64,000 bases of DNA from Heterohyrax brucei (lineage: Eukaryota; Chordata; Mammalia; Hyracoidea; Procaviidae), in the NCBI GenBank assembly GCA_028571685.1, contig CM053162.1:73768351-73832350 (forward strand), read 5' to 3'. Shown here one piece after another: positions 48,234 to 58,873 of the stretch (the stretch's first letter is position 1; the number at the start of each line of letters is the position of its first letter). Under the pieces are notes generated by a model that did no database searches, was not told the origin of the DNA, and saw only the letters and a list, made by a program, of their open reading frames with translations. The translations under genes were made by a program, and so were the position numbers.

Positions 48234-48752
48234 TGTCATGGATCAAATTGTGTCCTCCCAAAAATATGTGTAGGCATGTGGCTGGGCCACGATTCCCAGT
48301 ATCTTGTGACTGTCCTCCAGTTTGTTATTTTCCTATGCTGTATGTTAAAGAATTAGGGTGGGACTGTAAATCCCAGGATCACCTCCCTGCTCCACTGTAA
48401 AGGGAGTTTCTCTGGAGTATGGCTTGCCCCACCCTTAATCCTTTCATCCTGCAAGAGATAAAAGGACAGAGAAGCAAGCAGGGAATTGGGAACCTCACAC
48501 CATCAAGAAAACAGCACCGGGAGAAGAGCGCGTCCTTCAGACCTGAGGTTCCTGTGCCAAGATGCTCCCTGGACAAAGACTGATGCAATAGCGGACTTTC
48601 CTCCAGAGCTGACAAGGGGAAAGCCTTCCCCTGGAGTGGACACCCTGAATATGGACTTGTAGCCTACCGGACTGTGTAAGAATAAACCTTCCTTTGTTAA
48701 AACTGTCCACTCTGTGGTATTTCTGTTAGAGCAGCCCCAGCTGACTGAAACA
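48234..48752 (+). mobile_element. MaLR-like solo LTR
   Basis: About 520 bp beginning TGTCATGGATCAAATTGTG and ending CTGACTGAAACA, with AATAAA near 48681 and the typical 'ggacttgtagcctaccggac' then 'tgtggtatttctgttagagc' ending. Same family as copies at 51348, 53337, 60393, 62455 and 63827. Noncoding ERVL-MaLR-type LTR by appearance; no internal retroviral genes are present. Confidence 0.75.
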
Positions 48753-49021
48753 GGTACATAGGTCACACACAGAGGTCATGTGTGCCCTTTGCCCGTTTTT
48801 CCCCAACGGTGTCTTGTCTACTTCAGTATCAAAGCCAGGAAATTGACATTGATACAATATCTGCGTAAAGTCCCGTGTCATTTTGTCATGTGTGTGGATT
48901 ACGTAACCACTATCATGAACAAGGTACAGCACTGTGCCTCAGTGCAGTGGTCTTCCTCCTGCCACCTACTCTACAGCTAGGCCTCCTCTGTGCCTTCACC
49001 CCTCCACCCTCCCTGTCTTAG
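48753..49021. other. Intergenic, nothing recognised
   Basis: Possible old L1 traces (for example 'gaacaaggtacagcactgtg'), not assignable. Confidence 0.4.
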
Positions 49022-49960
49022 TCGTAGGTGCTGTTAGGAACCATCCAGCTGCCTCCAGCTCGCGGTGACCCCGTGTGCTTCAGAAGGAAATGCGGCCCAG
49101 CCCTGTGCCGCCCTCCCGCTCTTGTACTGCGCGAGCCCATTGCTGCGGCCGCCGGGTCAGTCCGCCTCGTGGAGGGGCTCCCACTTTCACCCCGATCCTC
49201 TGCTTACCAGGCACGATGTCCTTCCCAGGGCCTGAGCCCTGCCCACAACGTGTCTGCAGTGTGTAAGACGCAGCCTCGCCGTCCTTATTCCTGAAAAGCG
49301 CTCCGGTTGTCCTCCTTCCGAGACAGGTTTGCTCCCTCTTTTGGCCGTCCGTGGTCCGTTCAGTGTTCTCCTCTCACTCACAGCTCAGAGGTGTCAGTTC
49401 TTCACTCTTCTGTGTTCGTCATCCAGCTCTCATGTGTGTACGATGGGACTGAAAACACCACTGCTTGGCTCAGATGCATCGTGGTCTTCAAGATGCCATC
49501 CTGATTTTCAGCACTGTAAGGATGTCTTTTGTAGCACATTTGCCCGATACAGCGTGTCTTTCAATTTCCTGAGTGCCACTTCCGTGGGTGGTGATTGTGG
49601 ATCCAAGTAAAATGAAATCCTAGACAACTTCAGTCTTCTTTCTGTTTATCATGGTATCGCTTACTGGCCCAGTTGTAAGGATTTTTGTTTTCTTGATGTT
49701 GAGGTGTAATCTGTATGGGAGACTGTGGTCTTTGATCTTCATCAATAAGTGTTTCAAGTCCTCTTCACTTTCAGCCGAGAAGATTGTGCCATCTGCATAG
49801 TACAGGTTATTAATGAGTCATCTGTCAAATCTGATGCCCATTCTTCCTCATAATTGTCCAGCTTCTTGGATTATTTGCCGGGATACAGATTGTATAGGTA
49901 TGATGAAAGGATAGAACCGTGATGGACACTTTTCCTGAGTTTAAACCACTCTGTATCCCC
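49022..49960 (-). mobile_element. RTE/BovB-like LINE, ~0.95 kb 3' portion
   Basis: Same layout as 5964-6955: 3' end at left ('gtcgtaggtgctgttaggaa'), then 'cttaccaggcacgatgtcct', 'tgattgtggatccaagtaaa', 'gttgaggtgtaatctgtatg' and 'gatagaaccgtgatggacac'. The frame is broken. Confidence 0.85.
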
Positions 49961-50495
49961 GACATGTCTGTCAGTTTATCAGACTGTGGGGACTCGTGTG
50001 TTGCTGTGGTGCTGGAAGCTGTGCCACCAGTGTTCAGACATCAGCATGGTCACCCACTGCAGACAGGTCTCAGCTGAGCCTCCAGACTAAGACGGACTAG
50101 GAAGATGGACCCAGAGCCTACTGCTGAAAAGGTTTAGCAAGTGAAAGTTTCGTAAGTGCCAGCAGAACATTAGCTGATACAGTGCCAGGGAACGAGCCCT
50201 GCTGGTGGGCAGGCACTCAGAAGATGACTAGGGAAGAGCCACCTCCTCCAAGTGGAGTCGACTTCAGTGATGTGGAGGGAGTCAAGCTTCTGGAATCTTA
50301 ATTTGCTGATAGCACAACTCAAAATGAGATGCATCTAAACATGCATTAACAATCGGAATGTGTAATGTATGAATTATGAATCTAGGAAAACTGGAAACTG
50401 TCAAAGATGGAATGTGTAAATAGTGATGTCCTAGGCATCACTGAATCAGAAAATCGTATGTTGTACTGTGGTGGGAATGACTTGAAGAGGAACTG

Positions 50496-50989
50496 TAACT
50501 GGATGGGAGCACTTGTCCTGTCCTATTAGCCAGTTGAAATGAGACAGACAACACACCATGGGTTGTAAGGGAAACAGAAGGTGTGCAAACCAGGAGCAGG
50601 TGGGGCCTGGCAGGAGCTCTGATTAGACCCCCAGCATGAACTTTCCTACCTCCAGCCCCCAGGAGGTAGGAATTGACACCTGGGATCAGAAACCCAGGGC
50701 CCTCCCATGCCCCTGTTTGAGTATCTAGATTCTGAGTAATGCTGCAAAGGAAGGAGACTGATTTTTTAAATGGGTCCAGGCACCAATGTGTATCTGAAAA
50801 CAGCTTCCCCTCCAGTGAAGTTGAGGTCCTAGGCACAGCTCTTTAGATGCTGTGTGTCCAGATCCTGGTCTTTACCTGGACAGGATTTGGGCAAATTCAA
50901 ACAGGTTCTAGGGCCAAAGCTGTGGTTAGAATCAGGGCTTGGCCAGCTGCAAACACCTGAGGACCCCTGGCGCAGCAGAGACGCATTGG
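50496..50989. mobile_element. Unidentified ~490-bp insertion in the RTE element
   Basis: Sequence that does not belong to the RTE order and separates two RTE pieces that are contiguous in other copies. I cannot name the family. It contains no convincing open frame. Confidence 0.45.
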
Positions 50990-51347
50990 CAGTGGTTTCA
51001 GGATGACGTTATGTCCATCGTCAAAAAGGATGTTTCAAGATCTGTCGGAGAAGTACAAGGCTGTCAGCAGTAGGATGATATCCACATGCCTACAAGGATT
51101 ACCAGTGAACACAGATTTTTGCACTAACCACTAAGGACAAAGATAGGAAAATGAAGATTTTTACCAACTTCTGCAATCTAAAATAGATCGGACATGTATC
51201 AGGATGCATTGATAGTTACTGGAGTTTGGAATTCAAAAGCTGAAAATGAAGGATTGGTAGTTGGAAACTGTGGCCCTGGGAGATAGAAATGATGCTAGAG
51301 ATCACATGATAGAATTTGACAGGAGCAGAGCTTTGCTCTTTGCCGAT

Positions 51348-51847
51348 ACCTCTTAGTTACCTCGTACTGCTGTAACAGAAATACCACAAACTGATGGCTT
51401 TTAGAAAAGGAATTTATTGCCTTACAGTTTAGGAGGCTGGAAGTCTGAATTCAAGGTGTCAGCTCCAGGGGAAGGCTTCCTGTCTGTCTGTTCATCAGTC
51501 TTGCCCTGACCTGGGAGCTTCTCTGCTCAAGGACCCGAGGTCCGATGGACGTGCTGCTTTTGGTACTTTTTTCTTGGTGCTAATGAGATCTGCCATGTCT
51601 TTCTACTCTCTACTTCCTCTCTTGTATATCCAAAGAGAGTCACTTAAGACACAATCTTGTAGACAGAATTCTGCCTCATTAACATAACTGCTGCTAATCC
51701 TACCTCGTTAACAGCACAGAGGCAGGATTTATAACATCAGAGGGTGACATCAGGTGACAGGACAGCAAACAAGCTCACAACACTGGGAATCGTGGATGGC
51801 CAAGTGGACACACATTTTTTGGGGGACACAATTCAGTGTATAGCACT
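51348..51847 (-). mobile_element. MaLR-like solo LTR
   Basis: Reverse-oriented copy: 'cttagttacctcgtactgct' then 'gtaacagaaataccacaaac' at left (LTR 3' end) and 'gggggacacaattcagtgta' at right (LTR 5' end). It interrupts the RTE element. Confidence 0.75.
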
Positions 51848-51979
51848 CACTTATCCCTGGGAACCACGAATATGTTCTTTATTTGTATAATTTTGTCACT
51901 TAAGTGAATGAAGTCATACTGTATGTGGTCTTTTAAGATGGGCTTTTTTCCACTCAGAATGATGTCTGATAGATCTTGG
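51848..51979 (-). mobile_element. L1-like 3' fragment
   Basis: 'gtcatactgtatgtggtctt' then 'ttccactcagaatgatgtct' resembles antisense L1 3' sequence. Short. Confidence 0.4.
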
Positions 51980-52885
51980 CTGAATGCAGAGACTACCAGA
52001 AATTTGGAAGGCAGCTCTCTGGCTAACTGACTGGAAGAGATCCATATTTATGCCTATTCCCAAGAAATGTGATCCAACCACACGTGGAAATTATCAAATA
52101 ATATCACTGGTATCACATGCAAGTAAAATTTTGCTCAAAATCATTCAAAAGTGACTGCAACAGTGTGCTGACAGGGAACTGCCGGAAATTCAAGCTGGTT
52201 TTAGAAGAAGACGTACAACCAGGGCCATCACTGCTGGTGTCAGGTGGGTCTTGGCTGAAAGCGGGGAACACCAGAAAAATGTTTGCCTGTTTCATTGACT
52301 GTGCAAAGGCATTCAACTATGTAGATCATAAAAATTAGTGGATAATGTTACAGAGAATGGAAATTCCAGAGCACTTAATTCTGCTCTCAAGAAGTCTGTC
52401 CATAAATCAAGAGGCAGTCGTGCAAACAAAACAAGGGAACACTGCATAGTTTAAAGTCAAGAAAGGTGCGCATCAGGGTTGTATCCTTTCATTATACCTT
52501 TTCAGTCTGTATGCCAAGCAGATAATCTGAAAAGCTGTACTGTATGATGAAGATCAAAGACCACAGCTTTCACTGTGGATTACATGTCAACATCAAGAAA
52601 ACAAAAACCTTCACAAGTGGACCAGTAAGCGTGGTTGCGATAAATGGAGACAGGATTGAGGCTGTCAAGAATTTCATTTTACTTGGTTCCACAATCAGTG
52701 CCCATGGAAGCAGCAGTCGAGAAACCAGAGACACACATTGTCCTGGGAAAGTCTTCTGCCAAGGACCTCTTTAAAGTATTGAAAAGTAAAGAGGTCACCT
52801 GGAAGATAAGGTGGGCCTGACCCAAGCCAAGGTGTTTTCAATCTCACCATGTGCATGTGAAAGCTGGACAATGAATAAGGAAGTT

Positions 52886-53142
52886 GTTGTTGTTAGATGC
52901 TGTGGAGTTGGTTACAACTCACTGCAAACCTACTAACAACAGGACAAAACACTGCCCACTCTTGCGCCGTGTCCACAGTTGTTTTTATACTTAAGCCCAT
53001 TGTTGCGGCCGCTGTGTCAGTCCTACTCGTCGAGGGTCGTCCTCTTTTTCACTGACCCTCCACTCTACCTAGCATGATGTCCTTTTCTAGGGACAGATCT
53101 TTCCTGACAGCATGTCCAAAGCACATAAGATGCAGTCTTGCC
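52886..53142 (-). mobile_element. RTE LINE 3'-end fragment
   Basis: Begins (gtt)n 'agatgctgtggagttggtta', then 'ctcttgcgccgtgtccacag', 'cgaccctccactctacctag'-type order, and ends near 'gatgcagtcttgccacc'. It directly abuts the oppositely oriented RTE, giving an inverted junction. Confidence 0.82.
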
Positions 53143-54049
53143 ACCTTTGCAGTCTGTTCCTTTTCATTGCTGAGTTGTGTTCTATTATGTGGGTATACTA
53201 CAGTTTGTGTAACTGTTCGCACGTTGAAAAACATTTGAGTTGTTTCAGTTTTGACAGTTACAAGTAAAGCTGCCACAGACATCTGTGTACGGGTTTTTGT
53301 ATGGACATAAGTTTTTATGTCTCTGGGACAAATGCCTGTCTTAGTCATCCAGTGCTGCTGTAACAGAACACCACACGTGGACATCTTTAACAAAGAGCAG
53401 TGTACTCTCTCACAGTTTCGGAAGATAGTAGTACAGGTTCAGGGTGCCAGCTCCAGGGGAGGGCTTTCTCTCTCTCTCGGCTCCAGGCAGTGTCCTTGCC
53501 ATTGGTTTTCCCTTGGTCTAGGAGCCTCTCTGCAGAGAGACCCTGGGTCCAAAGGACACACGTGCTCCTGGCTCTTCTTACTTGGTGGGAATGATGTCTC
53601 TTTTCTCTGCATGGTGCTCTCTTTTGTGTCTCAGAAGAGACTGACTCCAGATACATACCCGTTAACATGACTGCCTCATTAACATCACAGCGGTGGGGTT
53701 CGCAGTAAGTGGGATCATCACATAGGATCCCGGTACTGGGAATCACAGCCTAGCCACACTGACAGATGTTCTGGGGGGACACACTTCAATCTATGACAGT
53801 GCCCAGGAGTGCCTTTGCCGGGTTGTGTTAGCGGGATGTTTTGTTTTACAAAAAGCTGCTGTCAGACTGTTGACCAGAGTTGTCACGCTCATTCCTGTTG
53901 CCATCAGCCATGTATTAGAGACAGTTTTCTGTGTCCTCACTGCTCTTGGCTGGCTTGGCTCACTGCTCTTCAGTGTGGTCCTTGTTTTTCACTGCAGTCA
54001 TTGATAGGTACATGCTGACGTCTCACTGGGGTTTTAATTTCGTTTCCCT
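53143..54049 (-). mobile_element. L1 LINE fragment interrupted by an LTR
   Basis: Antisense L1 sequence at 53143-53336 ('gctgagttgtgttctattat', 'atgtctctgggacaaatgcc') resumes at 53799-54049 ('gtgcccaggagtgcctttgc', 'ctcattcctgttgccatcag'). The LTR at 53337-53798 inserted between them. Confidence 0.75.
53337..53798 (-). mobile_element. MaLR-like solo LTR with 5-bp target duplication
   Basis: Reverse-oriented, 462 bp, from TGTCTTAGTCATCC to TCAATCTATGACA. Flanks are atgcc (53332-53336) and gtgcc (53799-53803), a 5-bp duplication with one mismatch, as expected for ERVL-type integration. The interrupted L1 reads continuously across the site. Confidence 0.85.
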
Positions 54050-54250
54050 AAGGTAGTGCAGCGGCTGAGTGCTTACCCACTGACTGGATGGCTGATGATT
54101 TGAAGCCACCAGCCCATGTGGGAAAGCGTTGCAGCAGTCTGTTTCTGTAAGATCACAGCCTGGACAACCCCATGGGACTGTTCCTCTCCATCCTGCCAAG
54201 CTGCTGGAGTCACAGTCATCTCAGTGGCAATGGGCTTGGGTTTTGGCATT
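54050..54250 (+). mobile_element. AfroSINE
   Basis: Forward copy: head 'gtagtgcagcggctgagtgc', 'gatttgaagccaccagccca', middle 'catgggactgttcctctcca', tail 'gtggcaatgggcttgggttt'. It lies within L1 sequence. Confidence 0.82.
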
Positions 54251-54284
54251 CTTCTTTCCTAGTGGAGAAAAGGTAAGCATTAGA

Positions 54285-55260
54285 AAAGCAGTTGTGTCTC
54301 CTGTCTTTTGACATCTTGTATTTTCATGTTCATTTGGTTCTGTGTGCTTTTATTTCCTTTAAGTCTTGCTTTTGACCCATGTGTGTTATTTGGTTATGAG
54401 GTGTTTAGAGACTTTTCTGCTGTCTTTCTGCTATCGAGTTCTAGTTTATTTCCGTTATGTTCCAAGAACACCAAGTGTGCAGTTTCGGTTCCCTTAACTT
54501 TGCTGAGGTTTGTTTCATGGCCCAGGATGTGACCTGTCTTGGTGACTATACCATGAGCACTTGAAAAAGTACGTGCATTCTGCCGTTGTCGGGTCGAGCG
54601 TTTCCTGTGTCTGAATTAGAGCCTTTTGATTGACTGCGCTGTTCAGACCTTCTGCATTCTCGCGGACTATCTGAGTGCTCCATCAGTGCAAAGAGGGGTT
54701 ACTGACACCCTCAGCTGTAGTTGTGGATTTGTCTGTTTCTCCTTTCGGTTCTATCCCTTTTGGCTTCGTGGATTTGGAGACTCCATTGCTTGGTGGGTAC
54801 ACATTTAAGGTTGTCACAACTTCTGGTGCACTCATTCTTTTATTGTTATGTAATGTCCTTTTTGTTTCCATAGTTCTTTTCTAGCTTGAAGTCTCCCCAC
54901 AGTTTATACAGCCACTCCTGCTTTATTATTTATTAAAGGGTGATGTCTGTGAGACACTATTTTTTTTTTTACTTTAAACCTAAGTATCTTGTTGAATTTG
55001 AAGTGAATTTCTTGTGAACGATATCTAGTTGACTTTTTGATTGTTTTTCTTTGTTCTGCCAGTGCTTGCTTTTCTGTCGATATGGTCAGACCATTTACAT
55101 TCAGATCGTTGTTGGTACGTTAAGGCTTAAGCCTGCCCTCTTAGTATTGGTTTCCTACGGGTTCCTCTGTTGCTAATTCTTCTGTTTCCCTCCCCCCATT
55201 TTGTTTGCCTCACTTTGGGGTACTTGAGCATTTTTCAAGAATTCCATCTTATTTATAGCG
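54285..55260 (-). mobile_element. L1 LINE fragment (ORF2 antisense)
   Basis: Contains antisense L1 ORF2 landmarks: 'agtttatttccgttatgttc', 'catggcccaggatgtgacct', 'gtttctcctttcggttctat', 'acagccactcctgctttatt'. Heavily decayed. Confidence 0.75.
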
Positions 55261-55264
55261 CTAA

Positions 55265-56108
55265 AATTTTTTTTTTTTTTACTGTGATTAAGTGAAAGTT
55301 TACAATTCAAGTCAGTTTTCGGTATAAACCCCGAGCACCCAGCTCTCTGTAACTGTGTCTGCTCTCCTCACCCTGTGGCAGCACACTCCTCTCTTCCCGT
55401 CTTTATTTCCAGAATCCACTCAGCCAGCACTTGTCCCTTCTCTCCACGCTTCCTCTCCCCTCTAGAAAGAAACCTGTGGGACAGCCACATCTGTTAAACT
55501 GTGCAGTACACACACCGCCAGCGTCACTCTGCATCCCCTGGTCCAGTCCATTCTGTGTCTGAAGTGTTGGCCTCGTAGTGGTCTCAGCTCTGGGCCAGCT
55601 GCAAGCCTCAGGGCCCTGTTCTCAGGGGACCCTCCAGGTTGCTGGACCACCAAGTCTGGTCTGCACGGCTGTTTTTCTCATGCTACGTCAGGGACACTAC
55701 ATTGTGTCCCCTGTCAAGGCTGTCCGTGGTGGTGGCCAGGCGCCATCTGGGTTTTCTGGTCTCATGCTGATGTAGCCCCAACCATGTGGGTCCTTCTGTC
55801 TTCTGGGCTCTTTTTGCCTCGTCTCTTTGACGTTCTCAGCTGTCACCTCTTCCAGGTGGATTGGGACCGACTGATGTTCCTCAGATGGCAGCTTGCTAGC
55901 TTTTAAGACCCCAGGCACCACTCGCCAATGTGTTTATAGCACTTTTGAGTGCATCTGTATAATAAGTCTGCAAACATGGTAGAATGATTCTGCCCACTTT
56001 CTTATTCCTTTTCAGTATTGTCTCAGCTGTTCTGTTTTCTATGCCTTTCTGTATAAATTTTAGAAAAATTTCGTCTATTTCTACAAAAACTTTTGCTGGT
56101 AAAAGATT
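55265..56108 (-). mobile_element. L1 LINE 3' UTR and adjoining ORF2
   Basis: T-run at 55266 (poly(A) tail in reverse), then 'attaagtgaaagtttacaat', 'tttaagaccccaggcaccac' (same 3' UTR family as 44418-45130), followed by older antisense ORF2-like sequence from about 55945 ('tttctgtataaattttagaa'). Confidence 0.78.
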
Positions 56109-56965
56109 TTCTGAACACAACCAAACACTTCAAGGGACAGTGTAGCAGGCAGGGGCCTGAGGATCATGGTTTCAGGGAACATCTAGGTCAACTAGAATAA
56201 CAAAGTTTATTAAGAAAATATTCCGCATCCCACTTTGGTGAGTGGCATCTGGGATCCTAAAAGCTGGTGAGCAACCATCCGAGATGCATCCTTCAGTCCT
56301 GGCCTACCTGGAGCAAAGGGTATGAAGAAAACGAGAGACGCAAGAAGGACATTAGACCAAGAGACAGAAAGGGCCACAGAAGCCAGTGACGCCATCAGTC
56401 TGAGACCAGAAGAACTGGATGGTACCTGGCCGTCTAGATGGCCAGCTCGTACCAACTAGATGGTACCACCAGTGACTGCCCTGACACAGAACACCACAGA
56501 GAAGAGGAGATGAGGCAGGAGAACAGTGGGGTGCAGAACTCAGATCCTAGTACAGAGACCAGACTTAATGGTCTGACTGAGACTATAGGGGCCCCAGAAG
56601 ACTCAGCCCCTGGAGTCTCATAACTCTGAGCTAAACCCATTCCTGAAGCCAACTCTTCAGAGAAAGAATAGACTGGTTTATGAGTTGTAAATTGCTACTT
56701 GTGAAGATTGTGCTTCTTAGTTCAAGTAGACACTCTAGACTAAACGGGCAACTCCTGTGTAGAGGTGAGGAGAGAAGGCAGAGTGGGACAGGAGCTGGTC
56801 GAAGGGGCACAGCAGCCTGGGTATGAAGGAGGGGAGAATATACAGTCACAATATAGGGCAGCAGCGAGGGTCACCTAAAAAGGTGTGTAGAAGGTTTTGT
56901 ATGAGAAACTAACTTGAGCTGTCAACTGTCACTTGAAGTACAATAAAAGAAATTTTTCTTTTTTG
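56109..56965 (+). mobile_element. L1 LINE 3' UTR, forward, nested in an older L1
   Basis: Forward copy of an afrotherian-type L1 3' UTR: 'catccttcagtcctggccta', 'agaccagacttaatggtctg', 'ctaaacccattcctgaagcc', and the poly(A) signal with tail 'gtacaataaaagaaattttt' ending near 56965. Antisense L1 ORF2 sequence lies on both sides (to 56108 and from 56965: 'gctgagattttgataggaat'), so it landed in an existing L1. Confidence 0.78.
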
Positions 56966-57170
56966 GCTGAGATTTTGATAGGAATTTGCTGCACCTGTGT
57001 ATCAATTTCAGGATAATTAACATCTTGGAGGCCCAAGGTTGAGATGGGGCAGAAGATGGGGACAGAAGGAAACCCAGGTTAACAGGAGGAAAGTAGCTAG
57101 CAAGACAGCCCAGGGCTGGGGTGGGCGGTCAGTGACGTTCTGAGAATGGGTGGGCTCTGAAGTCACAGCT
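56966..57170. other. Residual L1 then unique DNA
   Basis: The first 60 bp continue the older antisense L1; the rest is unassigned. Confidence 0.45.
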
Positions 57171-57173
57171 GCT

Positions 57174-57447
57174 GCTGCCCCCAGAGAGGCCGTTCACACT
57201 GCCGTGATGTCGGATCCTCGTCTGTCACAGTGAGCTCTACCACGCTGCCGAGGCCTCTGTGTGACTGTGTGCGTACGTGTGTGCGTGTGCATACGTGTGT
57301 GTGTGCGTATGCTGCCCCCAGAAAGGCTGTTCACACTACTGTGATGTCGGATCCTCGTCTGTCACGGTGAGCTCTGCCACACCACCAAGGCCTCTGTATG
57401 ACTATGTGTGTGAGCACGTGTGTGTGTGTGTGTATGCGTGTGTTTGA
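57174..57447. repeat. 137-bp tandem duplication with GT tails
   Basis: Two copies of a unit opening 'gctgcccccagagaggc' at 57174 and 57311. Each reads through 'gatgtcggatcctcgtctgt' and 'gaggcctctgtgtgactgtg' into a GT-rich microsatellite. A diverged relative without the long GT tail lies at 48118-48185. Confidence 0.9.
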
Positions 57448-57690
57448 AAGTTAAACAAGGCTGAGTTTCACATCTGGGCATGTAGATGAACGTATCAGGA
57501 GAACAAGTCCAGGGGCCCGAGTCCAAGGTCTGAGGGTGGGTAGAATGGGTGCCCTGAGGAGCCCCAGGGCCCTCACCTTGTGCAGGAAGGGAGTGGGACG
57601 GACTGAGCCTTCTTTACCCCCCAGTGGAGGAGGGTCCTTGGGGCAGGCAGGTGATTTGCTCTCTGCAAACTCGAGAACTTTTAGCTTTAA
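57448..57690. other. Intergenic, nothing recognised
   Basis: Unique-looking; no supported features. Confidence 0.45.
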
Positions 57691-58150
57691 ATGTCAAAAC
57701 GCAGAGATATCACCTTGAAGACTAAGGCACTCCTGACCCAGGACGTGGTGTTCTCAGTTACCTCGTCTGCGTGTGAAAGCTGGGCAGTGGATAGGGACGA
57801 CTGAAGACGAGCTGACGCGTCTGAGGCAATGGTGGTGAAGATGACGGGTGTGCCGGGGACGGCTGACAAAGAAAAATCTCTTGAAAGGAGCACAACCAGA
57901 ATACTCCGTAGAAGCAGGGGTGGTGGGACACGTTGTCAGGAGGGACCAATCCCTGGAGAAGGGACTGGCCTGTGAAGGTAGACAGTCGGCAGGGAAACAG
58001 AAGACCCTCGGCAAGGTGGGCTGGCACGGTGGCTGTGACAGTGGGCTCACGCATGACCGGGGTCGCGAGGGTGGCAGAGGGCGGGCTGGTGCCCCGTTCT
58101 GTGGCTGGTGAGTCACAGGCAACCTGACAGCACACAACCACCACCACGAT
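57691..58150 (+). mobile_element. RTE LINE 3' portion
   Basis: Forward 3' end: 'atatcaccttgaagactaag', 'gtgtgaaagctgggcagtgg', 'ggacacgttgtcaggaggga', 'ccctggagaagggactggcc', ending 'cctgacagcacacaaccacc'. Confidence 0.82.
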
Positions 58151-58159
58151 GCAGACGCC

Positions 58160-58330
58160 GCCTGCCTTGAACCCAGTGGGCGGTGCTGTGGAAGTAAAGC
58201 CTGGTTGTTGACTTCTGTAGGGTGACAGCCGAGAAGACCGTGTGGCCCTCCGTCATGCTCTGAAGCACACGGGGTCTCCGTAAATCCTAGTGGACGCAAC
58301 GGCAGTGCGTTTGGTGTTTGTTTTTAGTAT
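58160..58330 (+). mobile_element. Degenerate AfroSINE
   Basis: The order 'agcctggttgttgacttctg', 'gaccgtgtggccctccgtca' and the tail 'gacgcaacggcagtgcgttt' parallels the SINEs at 40382 and 54050 but is strongly diverged. Confidence 0.5.
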
Positions 58331-58416
58331 CGAGGGCAGAGGGCCTCACTGGCACCTGTCGTTATTCCCCCACGGCTCTAAGGACAAACAGAACTGGAAA
58401 CGCCCCCAAAGGTCCC

Positions 58417-58873
58417 TGTCGTAGGCAGGGTCTCTAGAAAGCAAGACCAGTAAACCATCCAAACATGTTCTTAGAGAGCTATCAAGGAGACAACTTGCAT
58501 GGCGGTAGATGCTGGAGTGTCCCAAGTTGGTGGATCAGGATGGAGGCTTGTCGGGATTCGCACAGCTGCAGGGGCGGGCGAACCCAAGACCAACAGGTGG
58601 TGGAGAGGCTCTGGGCAGGCTGCTCCGGGATCCGCAGGTAAGCTGATGGGTCGAGTACCGAGAGCAGGAGGTCAGGCCAACAGGAGGCGGCCGCAGGACC
58701 CAGAACAGGCCAAAGGACAGAAGGTCCGCTTGGATGTGGTCCAGGCCACGCCTCCAAGGAGACCCCCTTTCAACTGATTGGCTGCTCACAGCAGATGCAG
58801 TCAAGGGAGTGATCACGTATGAAGACTGAGAACCATGGCCCAGCCAAGCTGACACGCCGTGCTAACCATTACA
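58417..58873 (+). mobile_element. ERVL (MLT2-like) solo LTR with perfect target duplication
   Basis: 457 bp from TGTCGTAGGCAGGGTCTCTAG to AACCATTACA, with the characteristic 'tcaactgattggctgctcac' and 'catggcccagccaagctgac' near the 3' end. Flanked by GTCCC at 58412-58416 and 58874-58878, a perfect 5-bp duplication. Noncoding. Confidence 0.88.

Larger units (their letters stand above)
49961..52885 (+). mobile_element. RTE/BovB-like LINE, near full span, repeatedly interrupted
   Basis: Plus-strand pieces in correct order: 5' region 49961-50495 ('gctgagcctccagactaaga', 'atgaatctaggaaaactgg'), endonuclease part 50990-51347 ('atcgtcaaaaaggatgtttc', 'gatgcattgatagttactgg'), and reverse-transcriptase part 51980-52885. 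The RT palm motif reads FIDCAKAFNYVDH, with the first Asp kept but the second aromatic-Asp changed to Asn. It is interrupted by an unidentified ~490-bp insert and by a solo LTR. Multiple stops; dead element. Confidence 0.82.

Noticed and set aside
52117-52338. Possible functional reverse transcriptase
   Set aside because: The RT palm motif is altered (KAFN instead of KAFD), frames are broken and the element is split by other insertions.
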